Source: CAZJAT01 sp964544145
Lineage (GTDB): Bacteria; Hydrothermota; 32-111
DNA: 47,339 nucleotides
Assembly: GCA_964544145.1 (NCBI GenBank)
Contig: CAZJAT010000014.1
Coordinates: 1 to 47,339 of the forward strand
Direction of reading: 5' to 3'
Shown here: positions 1 to 7,575 of the stretch, in pieces
How the letters are laid out: each line of letters starts with the position of its first letter
Position numbering within the stretch: the first letter of the stretch is position 1
Position numbers and translations under genes: made by a program
The notes under the pieces: generated by a model
The model's input: only the letters and a program-made list of their open reading frames with translations
What the model was told of the DNA's origin: nothing
Databases searched by the model: none

Positions 1-7
1 TCCTTTT
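1..7 (-). promoter_or_regulatory. Ribosome binding site of a gene just outside the window
   Basis: On the minus strand the window ends in AAAAGGA, a Shine-Dalgarno-like sequence about 30 bases past the stop of the glycosyltransferase gene. This suggests that the same operon continues beyond the left edge. No coding sequence is visible in bases 1-36. Confidence 0.35.
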
Positions 8-36
8 AAATGCCGTTACAATATGGAGTATATTCA

Positions 37-735
37 TTAATTCCACATCCCATATTTTATTATTGAATAGAGTGCTATTAGTCCGTCAAAAAACTTAATT
101 TTCTTTCCCATACTATATGTTCTCGGTTCATATCTTATTGCCTGTTCCTCTATCCTGATTCCCTTTTTGAGCAGCTTAATAGTCAATTCAGGGTCAATGC
201 CGAAACCATTTGACATAATATTATCACTATTAATAGAATCCCTTTTGAAGAGCTTATAACATGTTTCCATATCATGCAATCTGCTCCGCATAATTAGGTT
301 GAGGACATATGTCATAATAAGATTGCCGGCTTTTTGTTTCAATGTCATGCCATTTGGAAATCCATTTGCAAACCTATTGCCGTAAACAGCAGTATTATAC
401 TTAAGTGCATAATCAATCAAATGGTAATAATCTTCAGGGTCATATTCATTGTCCGCATCTTGAATGATAATAAATTCACCTGATGCATTGGCAATACCGG
501 TTTTTACTGCTCCTGCTTTTCCCCTATTGATTTTGTGTTTTATTAGCTTGATTCTGCTGTTTTCAATAGACTGCACAAGCTTATATGTGTCATCTGATGA
601 CTTATCATCCACTACAATTATTTCCATATCAATATTGATTTTCTGAATTCTGTCAATTATCTGCTCAATGTGTTTTTCCTCATTGTATGCCGGTACTATT
701 ACAGATAACAATGGAGACATATGCTCTTTAATCAT
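37..735 (-). CDS. Family 2 glycosyltransferase, polyprenyl-phosphate sugar transferase type (DPM1-like)
   Basis: A 232-residue soluble GT-A fold enzyme. The N-terminus has the typical SVIVPAYNEE strand-loop, followed by VVDDKSSD (nucleotide binding) and a QDADNEYDP stretch carrying the DxD metal site near residue 92. This fold usually moves a hexose from a nucleotide sugar to polyprenyl phosphate or a related acceptor. There are no C-terminal membrane segments, unlike the gene before it in the operon. Its ATG overlaps the stop of that gene by 8 bases, so translation is probably coupled. A second in-frame ATG (codon 6) is also possible as start. Substrate is unknown; a simple glycan-assembly glycosyltransferase is the alternative. 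Confidence 0.85.
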   Translation of the reverse strand: MIKEHMSPLLSVIVPAYNEEKHIEQIIDRIQKINIDMEIIVVDDKSSDDTYKLVQSIENSRIKLIKHKINRGKAGAVKTGIANASGEFIIIQDADNEYDPEDYYHLIDYALKYNTAVYGNRFANGFPNGMTLKQKAGNLIMTYVLNLIMRSRLHDMETCYKLFKRDSINSDNIMSNGFGIDPELTIKLLKKGIRIEEQAIRYEPRTYSMGKKIKFFDGLIALYSIIKYGMWN

Positions 736-1645
736 CCCGTCTTTTTCTTATTTCAGTAAATTCATCAAAAATTATTGCAATAATTTCAGCAAGAAAACCC
801 ATTGTAAACAGAATCAATCCTGAGAGTATAAGAAGAATCACTAAATATAGAAGCGGTCGGAAACCAAGTCGGAAGAATATTCTCAGTATCAGTGCAATGA
901 TTCCCGTAAGAACACCCAATCCGAAGAACATACTCCCTGTTGCTCCAAAGAATAACATGGGTTTTTTTATAAATGATATTATAAATTTTACTGTCATCAT
1001 ATCAAATATGCCTATAAATACCCTGAAGGGGTTATCATATTTCGATTTCCCATGTTTTCTCGGGTATAGATTAACCTTTTCTTCACATACAGAAAATCCC
1101 TTATCAACTGCCAATGAAATAATATACCTGTGCCAATCTTTACGCAGATATATTTCATTAAAAATATTTTTTCTCATTACTTTCAATCCATTCTGATCAT
1201 GTATGGGTAAATCAAATAAAATTCTTGAGAGTGTATTGTAAACATTTGAAACAAATGCTTTTTTATAAACACCCTGTTTCCATCCTGCACAAATATCATA
1301 ACCATCAATCTCAATCCTTCTTACAAGACGCGGCAGGTCATAAATATCATACTGCATATCAGTATCATATATTGCAATTATGTCACCCTGCGAATATTTA
1401 ACTCCTGTTCTAATCCCTCCTGTTTTGCCAAGATTCTTTCGATGTTTTTTTACTGTAATATATTGGTTTTCAGCTGACAGGTTTAATGAAATATCATATG
1501 TCTTATCAGTTGAACCATCATCAATAATAATCAGCTCATACCGATTATTTTCTTTTTCATTGAATTCTTTAAACAGTCTAATAAGTTCAGGGATGTTTTC
1601 TTCCTCATTATATGCTGAGGAAATTATAGATACCTTAATACTCAT
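728..1645 (-). CDS. Membrane-anchored family 2 glycosyltransferase (GtrB/ArnC-like)
   Basis: A 305-residue protein with a GT-A domain (SIISSAYNEEEN at the N-terminus, IIDDGSTD, then YDTDMQYD with the DxD metal site) and two hydrophobic segments near residues 232-262 and 265-295. This arrangement is typical of enzymes that charge undecaprenyl phosphate with a sugar at the inner face of the cytoplasmic membrane, such as GtrB, ArnC or DPM synthase relatives. The start lies one base after the stop of the phospholipase-D protein gene, and an AAGG-type ribosome site sits in that gene's last codons. It is followed by a second glycosyltransferase with 8 bases of overlap. The pair may act on the same lipid carrier; which sugar is used cannot be told. 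Confidence 0.87.
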   Translation of the reverse strand: MSIKVSIISSAYNEEENIPELIRLFKEFNEKENNRYELIIIDDGSTDKTYDISLNLSAENQYITVKKHRKNLGKTGGIRTGVKYSQGDIIAIYDTDMQYDIYDLPRLVRRIEIDGYDICAGWKQGVYKKAFVSNVYNTLSRILFDLPIHDQNGLKVMRKNIFNEIYLRKDWHRYIISLAVDKGFSVCEEKVNLYPRKHGKSKYDNPFRVFIGIFDMMTVKFIISFIKKPMLFFGATGSMFFGLGVLTGIIALILRIFFRLGFRPLLYLVILLILSGLILFTMGFLAEIIAIIFDEFTEIRKRRDD

Positions 1646-1646
1646 A

Positions 1647-4196
1647 TTACCTTACCTTTATAATTTTATCCTTCAATTCGCTATTGTTTGAAATAAATTT
1701 TATATAATATATGCCCGCTGGTAAATTATTTGGAGCAATGTAATGGGTTCCGCTGGCAACAGTCTGTTTATCAATGCATTCACCTGCTATATTATATAAT
1801 TCTGCTGAAACAGCATTTGAGCTCTTTATTAATGCACGATATATCTTTTTGTCAGAGAATAATCTGTTTTCAGATATAAATGAGAATATATTGTTTTTAC
1901 CGATAATGAATGAACCTATTTCCCTTTCAATACCATTTTCCTGAGAAATGCATACAGTATAAATCCCTCCTTCCGGATTTGTATGATATAATCTGCCTCT
2001 ATTTATCTCTGATGCTGCCACCTGTATATCTTCCATATAAACATTTATGTGTGAGAATCCTGTTTTCACTATATCATAATCAATAATTACATCATCTCCG
2101 CTTCTGAATACATTTAATGCAATATTCTCTATATCAGTATTAATTGTAAAAGAACCGCTTCCGCCTGCTTCATAATATCTTGCAGCAAATTCCTGAAGAA
2201 AGAGATCCGCAAAATAGGATGAATGGATTATAAGCACATTTTCATCATTGCCCGTTTCCGCAGCAGCGGACCAATTATATGAACCTGTTATAACAATGGG
2301 ATTACTGGGCCAGTCATCAGCATCAATAAGCATGTATTTATGATGAAGCAGATTGCCGTCAACAGAATCGACAAATACATCGGCAACGGGTGACCAGGGA
2401 TTATTGTCATTACCTGCATTCCAGTCGCCGCGCAAATCCAGAGATTTTGAATAATCCTGATTCCAGAATGTGGCATCAAAAACACCTCTTACTGTAACTC
2501 CATTATTGTCATGTCTATCTTTCATTGCATCTGCAATTGACTGAGAACTGAATACATATATACAAAAATATATGGATGTATCAGCCGTAGCAATTGCATC
2601 CATGATTTTGGAAGCACACCCATCAGATGGCGACATATAAACCTCTATTGTATCCTCATCAATGTAAAATATATGATTAATATTATCACTCTTGGAACCT
2701 GCAAATTTGGAATTGGCTGCATTGGGTGTCATTGTATTACTGCCCCACATCTCAGTAAATTCCTTTGTATAATTCTCCGCAATAAGTATGTCATTGATAA
2801 TCACCTGATTATTGGCATTTTTGTCCGTTCCATTATCCGTTACATTGTATGAACCTGAGAGTGTTGTCTGGGTATCAATGATAACAAATTTATTATGCAT
2901 AATATTGCTTCCACCATAACCAATAGGAAAAGCATCATCAATAACAGGTATTCCCGCTGTTTCAAGTTCTATTACCTGAGCATTTGCACTATTATCAGCA
3001 TCTGTTATAAAGCGTACATTCACCCCCCTGTTATGAGCAGAAATAAGTGAGTCAGCAACGATCTGCCTGTCCAGGTCATAGAGACATGCATCCACTGATT
3101 TGGTTGCACTGCCTATGTATTTGGCCATATGCCAGTCCAAAGAATCAAATGGGTCTGCAAAATTGAGAATGCCTACTGACTGATCTGTTGATTTATTGAA
3201 ATGCACTTCATAGAAATTACTGCCTTCAGATACAATATATTCATTATATGCAATCGGTGCATTTAGCGGAGAAACCGTGCTGTCATTATTTGCATTTGAT
3301 GCAGATACATAGTATTTAACCCTTGTTCCCACCGGATATGCCGATATTGTGTCAATATATATTGAATCATTCAATTGTATCATATTGGATGTATCACAGT
3401 CAGAAAAATCACTTATTGTATAAATCATATATGCAAAAACCAATATTGTATCGCTCTTTATCTTTGTCCTTATCTGAACATTTTCCGATGAAGCAGGTGA
3501 GGTCGGGTCATGGATCAGACCGCTTATTATAAGTCCGCTCAATCCGCTCGGATTGAACCCTCCAGTATTAGGTCCTTCAAAGGATTCACTTATAGCGGAA
3601 CATGTTGTCCAAACAGATGACAGCTGTTCACTGACCTCGCCATTTGTCTCTATTCCTTCTGCATCCTGCGGATTGCGTATACATGGGTCACCCTCAGGCG
3701 GACTGGCTGATAATGGATACCAAATGCTGTCTGCACCGGTTTCATATGTACTGCCCCATTGCACACAGTCAATAATTGAATCTGAAGGGTCACGCAGATA
3801 TACCTGGTCACTGGTGTTTGCCAGATAAACTGACCCATTGATGGTTATCTGTACAGCAGATGTAGCACCCGTTACTAATGCCAGATCCGGTTCATACCCA
3901 TAATGAGCAAGGAATGAATCTGCATTGTTCGCAAATGTCAGATAGCCATCCGGATACAGAACATAATCATCTCCTCCTGTTGGGTTCGGTATTATCCACT
4001 GTCCCTCCTGGTCACCCACTCTCCATGCATCAATACAGTATGCTGTTCCTGTGGGATTATGAATCTCAATCCATTCATTATCAGGCTCATGTCCTGCAGG
4101 ATTGGGCATCACTTCGGTTATCAGCAGGGGATGGCCTGAGACAACAATATATGCAATCACAATAATCCCTAATATAAATATCTTATTTATATTAAT
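1647..4196 (-). CDS. Secreted lamin-tail and double phospholipase-D-domain protein with T9SS-like tail
   Basis: About 850 residues. Numbered from the upstream GTG at 4238, the order is: signal peptide 18-35; lamin-tail domain about 38-165 (ITEVMPNPAG then NEWIEIHNP); a linker; first PLD half with HNK (H448, K450, D455); second half with HHK (H632, K634, D639), each followed by GSYN; and a C-terminal tail ending in LPAGIYYIKF, like type IX secretion sorting domains. PLD proteins of this kind cut phosphodiesters in DNA or lipids; lamin-tail domains often accompany secreted nucleases. I place the start at an ATT at 4196, because AAAGGAG (4208-4202) lies 5 bases upstream and the GTG at 4238 falls inside the promoter. 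TTG at 4223 is the alternative. It heads an operon with two glycosyltransferases. Confidence 0.82.
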   Translation of the reverse strand: MNINKIFILGIIVIAYIVVSGHPLLITEVMPNPAGHEPDNEWIEIHNPTGTAYCIDAWRVGDQEGQWIIPNPTGGDDYVLYPDGYLTFANNADSFLAHYGYEPDLALVTGATSAVQITINGSVYLANTSDQVYLRDPSDSIIDCVQWGSTYETGADSIWYPLSASPPEGDPCIRNPQDAEGIETNGEVSEQLSSVWTTCSAISESFEGPNTGGFNPSGLSGLIISGLIHDPTSPASSENVQIRTKIKSDTILVFAYMIYTISDFSDCDTSNMIQLNDSIYIDTISAYPVGTRVKYYVSASNANNDSTVSPLNAPIAYNEYIVSEGSNFYEVHFNKSTDQSVGILNFADPFDSLDWHMAKYIGSATKSVDACLYDLDRQIVADSLISAHNRGVNVRFITDADNSANAQVIELETAGIPVIDDAFPIGYGGSNIMHNKFVIIDTQTTLSGSYNVTDNGTDKNANNQVIINDILIAENYTKEFTEMWGSNTMTPNAANSKFAGSKSDNINHIFYIDEDTIEVYMSPSDGCASKIMDAIATADTSIYFCIYVFSSQSIADAMKDRHDNNGVTVRGVFDATFWNQDYSKSLDLRGDWNAGNDNNPWSPVADVFVDSVDGNLLHHKYMLIDADDWPSNPIVITGSYNWSAAAETGNDENVLIIHSSYFADLFLQEFAARYYEAGGSGSFTINTDIENIALNVFRSGDDVIIDYDIVKTGFSHINVYMEDIQVAASEINRGRLYHTNPEGGIYTVCISQENGIEREIGSFIIGKNNIFSFISENRLFSDKKIYRALIKSSNAVSAELYNIAGECIDKQTVASGTHYIAPNNLPAGIYYIKFISNNSELKDKIIKVR

Positions 4197-4228
4197 AATA
4201 TCTCCTTTTGTTTTATTATCCAATATAA

Positions 4229-4256
4229 AATATATCACTTATTAAATTAAAATCAA
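4229..4256 (-). promoter_or_regulatory. Sigma-70-type promoter of the phospholipase-D protein operon
   Basis: TTGATT (4256-4251), a 16-base spacer, and TATATT (4234-4229) on the minus strand. Transcription would begin near 4222, after the GTG at 4238, which argues against that GTG as the start codon. It faces away from the transposase gene. Confidence 0.55.
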
Positions 4257-4271
4257 GAATTATGATTTTAG

Positions 4272-4291
4272 GCCAGGTTGACAGTTTGACA
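4272..4291 (+). repeat. Left terminal inverted repeat of the RAYT element
   Basis: GCCAGGTTGACAGTTTGACA, a perfect inverted match to 5275-5294. Each copy contains two TTGACA units 8 bases apart. The first TTGACA (4278-4283) also serves as a plausible -35 box for the transposase gene. Confidence 0.85.
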
Positions 4292-4306
4292 GTTTTGTGA
4301 TATATT
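4278..4306 (+). promoter_or_regulatory. Candidate promoter of the RAYT gene, -35 inside the repeat
   Basis: TTGACA at 4278-4283, 17-base spacer, TATATT at 4301-4306. The ATG at 4312 follows the -10 box after only 5 bases and has no Shine-Dalgarno sequence, which suggests a leaderless transcript. Confidence 0.45.
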
Positions 4307-4311
4307 GAGTC

Positions 4312-5265
4312 ATGGTTAAACCCAGAAGAATTGAGATAAATGAGGGTGTTTATCATATTTACAACAGATTCATTGACGGACAGAAATTCTTTGACACAAC
4401 AAATTATAAAGCTTTCATCTATATCTTTCAAAAAAGTGCTCAATACTTTAATATTGATACGCTATTAATTACATGTATGCCAACACATTTTCATTCAATT
4501 ATCCAAATACACCAGCCAAATTTATCTGCATTTCTTCAAAAATACGGTACAGCATTCGCCAGATACATTAATTATAAGGAAAAACGAAAAGGGCATGTGT
4601 TCCAGAACAGACATCAATCAAAACTAATAACATCAGATGAATATTTTCTCAATTGCCTTTCTTACATAATATTGAATCCTGTTCGTGCCGGTTTATGTGA
4701 TAAACCTGAACAGTATCCTTACACTGATTTGAAAAATATTCTTATAGCAAATAATAGTGAAAAATATGATGTTATGTACAATATGTTCCATCAGGAAAGA
4801 CATGCAGGCAGGAGAATATTCAGGAAATGGATACACACAGCAGATATAAATAATAGATATAATGAATTAATTACAGTTTCCTCCAGACAGGTTAATGGTG
4901 ATAATATTGAAAATAAGTACATCTTTTCAAGTATTAACAGAAGAGAGGAAATCAGACCTGCTGAAAACAAGCAGAGAGCTGAGGACTTTGCTGATAAATC
5001 TGCAAGCATTGAAAGAATAATAAACATTGTTAATAAACACAAAAAAAAGCATGCAATTAAGCATATATGGAAATCTGATCATTCTTTTGAAAGACACCTC
5101 AAATGGTATCTGCTTAGAAACTACTGCAAACTTGAACTAAAAGAGATAGCTCATTTGGACAGAATTTCAAGACATACAACTATATCAGAAGGTATTAGGG
5201 GTATTGAAAGGAATAGTAAAAAGAAAGCAATAATAGATAAAATCATACGAAAGGAAGATTTATAA
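4312..5265 (+). CDS. REP-associated tyrosine transposase (Y1_Tnp family)
   Basis: A 317-residue protein. The N-terminal Y1 domain (about 1-150) begins PRRIEINEGVYHIYNR, as in many RAYTs, carries the HUH-type pair in CMPTHFHSII (His-x-His), and continues with GHVFQNRHQSK and the ILNPVRAGL stretch that is very typical of the family. The catalytic tyrosine is expected in the helix around YINYKEK. The C-terminal part (about 230-317) resembles a DnaA/Chr-type helix-turn-helix seen in longer RAYTs. These enzymes nick and join single-stranded DNA at palindromic repeats. It is flanked by a perfect inverted repeat. No ribosome binding site is seen before the ATG. Confidence 0.88.
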   Translation: MVKPRRIEINEGVYHIYNRFIDGQKFFDTTNYKAFIYIFQKSAQYFNIDTLLITCMPTHFHSIIQIHQPNLSAFLQKYGTAFARYINYKEKRKGHVFQNRHQSKLITSDEYFLNCLSYIILNPVRAGLCDKPEQYPYTDLKNILIANNSEKYDVMYNMFHQERHAGRRIFRKWIHTADINNRYNELITVSSRQVNGDNIENKYIFSSINRREEIRPAENKQRAEDFADKSASIERIINIVNKHKKKHAIKHIWKSDHSFERHLKWYLLRNYCKLELKEIAHLDRISRHTTISEGIRGIERNSKKKAIIDKIIRKEDL

Positions 5266-5274
5266 GCTCAAAAA

Positions 5275-5294
5275 TGTCAAACTGTCAACCTGGC
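5275..5294 (-). repeat. Right terminal inverted repeat of the RAYT element
   Basis: Reverse complement of 4272-4291 over 20 of 20 bases, starting 9 bases after the transposase stop codon. Outside the 20 bp the flanks differ. Confidence 0.85.
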
Positions 5295-5316
5295 TCCACG
5301 GGCTAAGGAGGTATTT

Positions 5317-6414
5317 ATGGATAACTTATGGAATAGATATGCAAAAGTACTCATTAATTATAGCTTGGGAATGAAAAAAGGGGAAACCCTTGCAATCAGT
5401 TCATCATATTTAGCTGAACCACTATTGCAGGAAGTATACAGGGAAGCAGTTAAAGCAGGTGCACATCCATTATTACAGGTTTCTGTTAAGGGTATTGAGC
5501 GCATCATGTATGAAGCAGGTTCAGATGAACAATTGAAATATGTTAGTCCTATAAGAAAACTTATGGTTGAAAAATATGATGCTTTTCTGAACATAATTGC
5601 TCCTTTCAATCTCAAATCAACCCAAACAATTGACCCCAAAAAGAAACGTATAGTATCAGAAGCAAGAGCTGATGACTCAAGACTCTTCATGAAAAGGGCT
5701 TCTGAGGGCTCATTAAAATGGACATTATGCCAATTCCCCACAGATGCAGCAGCGCAGGAGAGCGGCATGGCAGGAAGTGAATACCTTGATTTTGTCGCAG
5801 GAGCCTGCTATCTGTTTGAAGATGATCCTGTAAAGAAATGGAATGAGGTTCATGATATGCAGGAACATATCATTGATTTTATCAAGGATAAGGAATCAAT
5901 GAAATTCAAGAGTAATGATGTTGACATTGAATTTTCATATAAGGGGAGAAAATGGATCAATTCGGATGGAAAGCATAATATGCCCAGCGGCGAAGTGTTC
6001 ACAACCCCTGTCGAAGATTCTATTAATGGAAAAATCCGATTCTCATATCCAGGAATATTTATGGGACAGGAAATAGAGGATATCACATTAGAAGTAAAGA
6101 ATGGAGAAGTTGTAAAATGGCATGCAGTAAAGGGACAGGGATTGCTGGATCAAGTATTTGAGATACCCGGGACAAGACATTTTGGAGAAGCTGCAATTGG
6201 TACGAATTATGGTATACAGCAATTTACAAAGAATATGCTGTTTGATGAAAAAATAGGGGGCACCATTCATATGGCAGTGGGAGCAGCTTATCCTGAAACA
6301 GGAGGTACCAATGAGTCCTCCGTACATTGGGATCTGCTTGCAAATATGAAGGATGGCGGTGAGATATATGCAGGTAAGGATTTAATATATAAAGATGGTA
6401 AATTTATTATTTAG
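5317..6414 (+). CDS. M29 family aminopeptidase (thermophilic aminopeptidase AmpS/AmpT type)
   Basis: A 365-residue metallo-aminopeptidase that removes N-terminal amino acids from peptides using a two-metal site. All expected metal ligands of family M29 are visible: E226 (PSGEVFTTP), E291 (HFGEAAIGTN), H318 (GTIHMAVG), Y325 (AAYPETGG), H337 and D339 (SVHWDL). Length is a little below the usual 370-410. A strong AAGGAGG lies 7 bases before the ATG. The gene stands alone and ends in a clear intrinsic terminator. The RAYT repeat lies immediately upstream, and I see no good promoter of its own between the two. Likely role: cytoplasmic peptide breakdown feeding amino acid fermentation. Confidence 0.93.
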   Translation: MDNLWNRYAKVLINYSLGMKKGETLAISSSYLAEPLLQEVYREAVKAGAHPLLQVSVKGIERIMYEAGSDEQLKYVSPIRKLMVEKYDAFLNIIAPFNLKSTQTIDPKKKRIVSEARADDSRLFMKRASEGSLKWTLCQFPTDAAAQESGMAGSEYLDFVAGACYLFEDDPVKKWNEVHDMQEHIIDFIKDKESMKFKSNDVDIEFSYKGRKWINSDGKHNMPSGEVFTTPVEDSINGKIRFSYPGIFMGQEIEDITLEVKNGEVVKWHAVKGQGLLDQVFEIPGTRHFGEAAIGTNYGIQQFTKNMLFDEKIGGTIHMAVGAAYPETGGTNESSVHWDLLANMKDGGEIYAGKDLIYKDGKFII

Positions 6415-6436
6415 ATAAATAACAAATATTAAGGAG

Positions 6437-6473
6437 AAACCCCGTTTCGGACCATTCCGTAAACGGGGTTTTT
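6437..6473 (+). terminator. Intrinsic terminator after the M29 aminopeptidase gene
   Basis: An 11-bp perfect stem (6437-6447 with 6461-6471, core ACCCCGT/ACGGGGT), 13-base loop, then a short T run. Being A-rich upstream and T-rich downstream, it can also act for the convergent dehydrogenase operon. Confidence 0.85.
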
Positions 6474-6495
6474 CATGAGCGGTATATGAGATTTT

Positions 6496-7533
6496 TCAGG
6501 GGAATATGCCCCTGTCATTATATATGATCTGCAAACGCTTCAATGCTGTAATAAAGGCTGCTGTTCTCATAGGACATGAATATCTTACTGCATTTTCATT
6601 AATCCTGTCATATGCATCCTCTATTTTAATCATCAGTTTTTTTTCACATTCCTCTCTTGACCAGAATTCACTCCTCTTATTCTGAAGCCATTCAAAATAT
6701 GAGGATATCAATACAGCACTGTTTCCAAGCATACCAGGTATCAGATCTATTCCATTCTTATTCAGTATGGTGTCTGCATCCGGAGTAGTCGCTCCATTCG
6801 CAGCTTCAATAATTAAACGGGCTTTTATCATTTTTACTGAATCAATATTTATCTGATTTTCTAAAGCAGCTGGAATAAATATATTGACGTCTGAAGAGAA
6901 AAATGCTTCATGACTAATTTGTGTTCCGGACTCAAATTCACTGATTTTTTTCTTCTGTCTCAGATGACTCTTCAATAAGCTGATATTCAATCCATTTTTA
7001 TTTTCCACTGCTCCGGAAAATGTTTCAACTGCAGTAACCTTAATACCTGCCTTATTGAACATCTTTGCTGTATAAAAACCTGAACGTGANNNNNNNNNNN
7101 NNNNNNNNNNNNNNNNNNNNNNNNNNNNNNNNNNNNNNNNNNNNNNNNNNNNNNNNNNNNNNNNNNNNNNNNNNNNNNNNNNNNNNNNNGGATTGAATTT
7201 TATACCGCCTGCTGCTCCGCTAAGCGGTATATTCATTAATGCACACTTCAATGTCATCCACATAGCTAGTGTTTTAATTTCAGATAATGAAACGGATGGA
7301 TGAAATCGCATTCCTCCATAATAAGGTCCCATCATATTATTATGCTGCACTCTGAAACCTTCAAACATTTCTATCTTTCCATTATCTCTCTTAACAGGAA
7401 AATTCACTCTCAATTCATTGAACGGATTTTCTAATATATCATTAAGATCCTTTCTAAGATTCATATGTGAAGCTGCATTCTCCATATTTCTTATAAAATT
7501 CCCATAAACATTATTATCTGTTTTATGAGCCAT
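6496..7533 (-). CDS. Glutamate dehydrogenase paralogue lacking the catalytic lysine (interrupted by a scaffold gap)
   Basis: Aligns without gaps to the neighbouring dehydrogenase over the first 110 residues. In clostridial GDH numbering K89 and K125 bind substrate and do catalysis, and K113 binds substrate. Here the first position is Y72 (GPYYGGMRFHP), K113 is kept (K96), and the catalytic lysine is A108 (SGAAGGI). Activity as a dehydrogenase is therefore unlikely. The rest is conserved, ending in DRGIFP, and there is no sign of decay, so a regulatory or structural subunit is plausible, as for the GdhA/GdhB pair of Thermus thermophilus. A 100-N gap hides about 115 residues including the dinucleotide loop; the true length should be near 426 residues. 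Third gene of the sigma-54 operon. Confidence 0.85.
   Translation of the reverse strand: MAHKTDNNVYGNFIRNMENAASHMNLRKDLNDILENPFNELRVNFPVKRDNGKIEMFEGFRVQHNNMMGPYYGGMRFHPSVSLSEIKTLAMWMTLKCALMNIPLSGAAGGIKFNXXXXXXXXXXXXXXXXXXXXXXXXXXXXXXXXXXSRSGFYTAKMFNKAGIKVTAVETFSGAVENKNGLNISLLKSHLRQKKKISEFESGTQISHEAFFSSDVNIFIPAALENQINIDSVKMIKARLIIEAANGATTPDADTILNKNGIDLIPGMLGNSAVLISSYFEWLQNKRSEFWSREECEKKLMIKIEDAYDRINENAVRYSCPMRTAAFITALKRLQIIYNDRGIFP
7090..7189. other. Scaffold gap of exactly 100 N
   Basis: Exactly 100 N in a row, the conventional placeholder for a gap of unknown size. Comparison with the paralogue predicts about 345 missing bases. The gap falls in the dehydrogenase paralogue, where tandem copies with near-identical stretches could have confused assembly. 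Confidence 0.97.
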
Positions 7534-7575
7534 TGATTCCTCCTCTTAATGCTCGTAATGCTTCTATTCCGACAA

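Larger units (their letters stand above)
4272..5294 (+). mobile_element. RAYT (REP-associated tyrosine transposase) element
   Basis: A 1,023-bp unit made of one transposase gene bounded by a perfect 20-bp inverted repeat. RAYT enzymes belong to the IS200/IS605-like Y1 HUH group and normally act on short palindromic or repeated sites next to their gene. The element sits between the promoter of the phospholipase-D operon and the ribosome binding site of the M29 aminopeptidase gene, only 22 bases before the latter's ATG, so it may have separated that gene from its original promoter. No target-site duplication is evident. Confidence 0.7.

Noticed and set aside
3553..3828. Plus-strand open frames within the phospholipase-D gene and similar frames elsewhere
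   Set aside because: They lie entirely inside strongly supported genes on the other strand, lack ribosome sites and show no recognisable domain.
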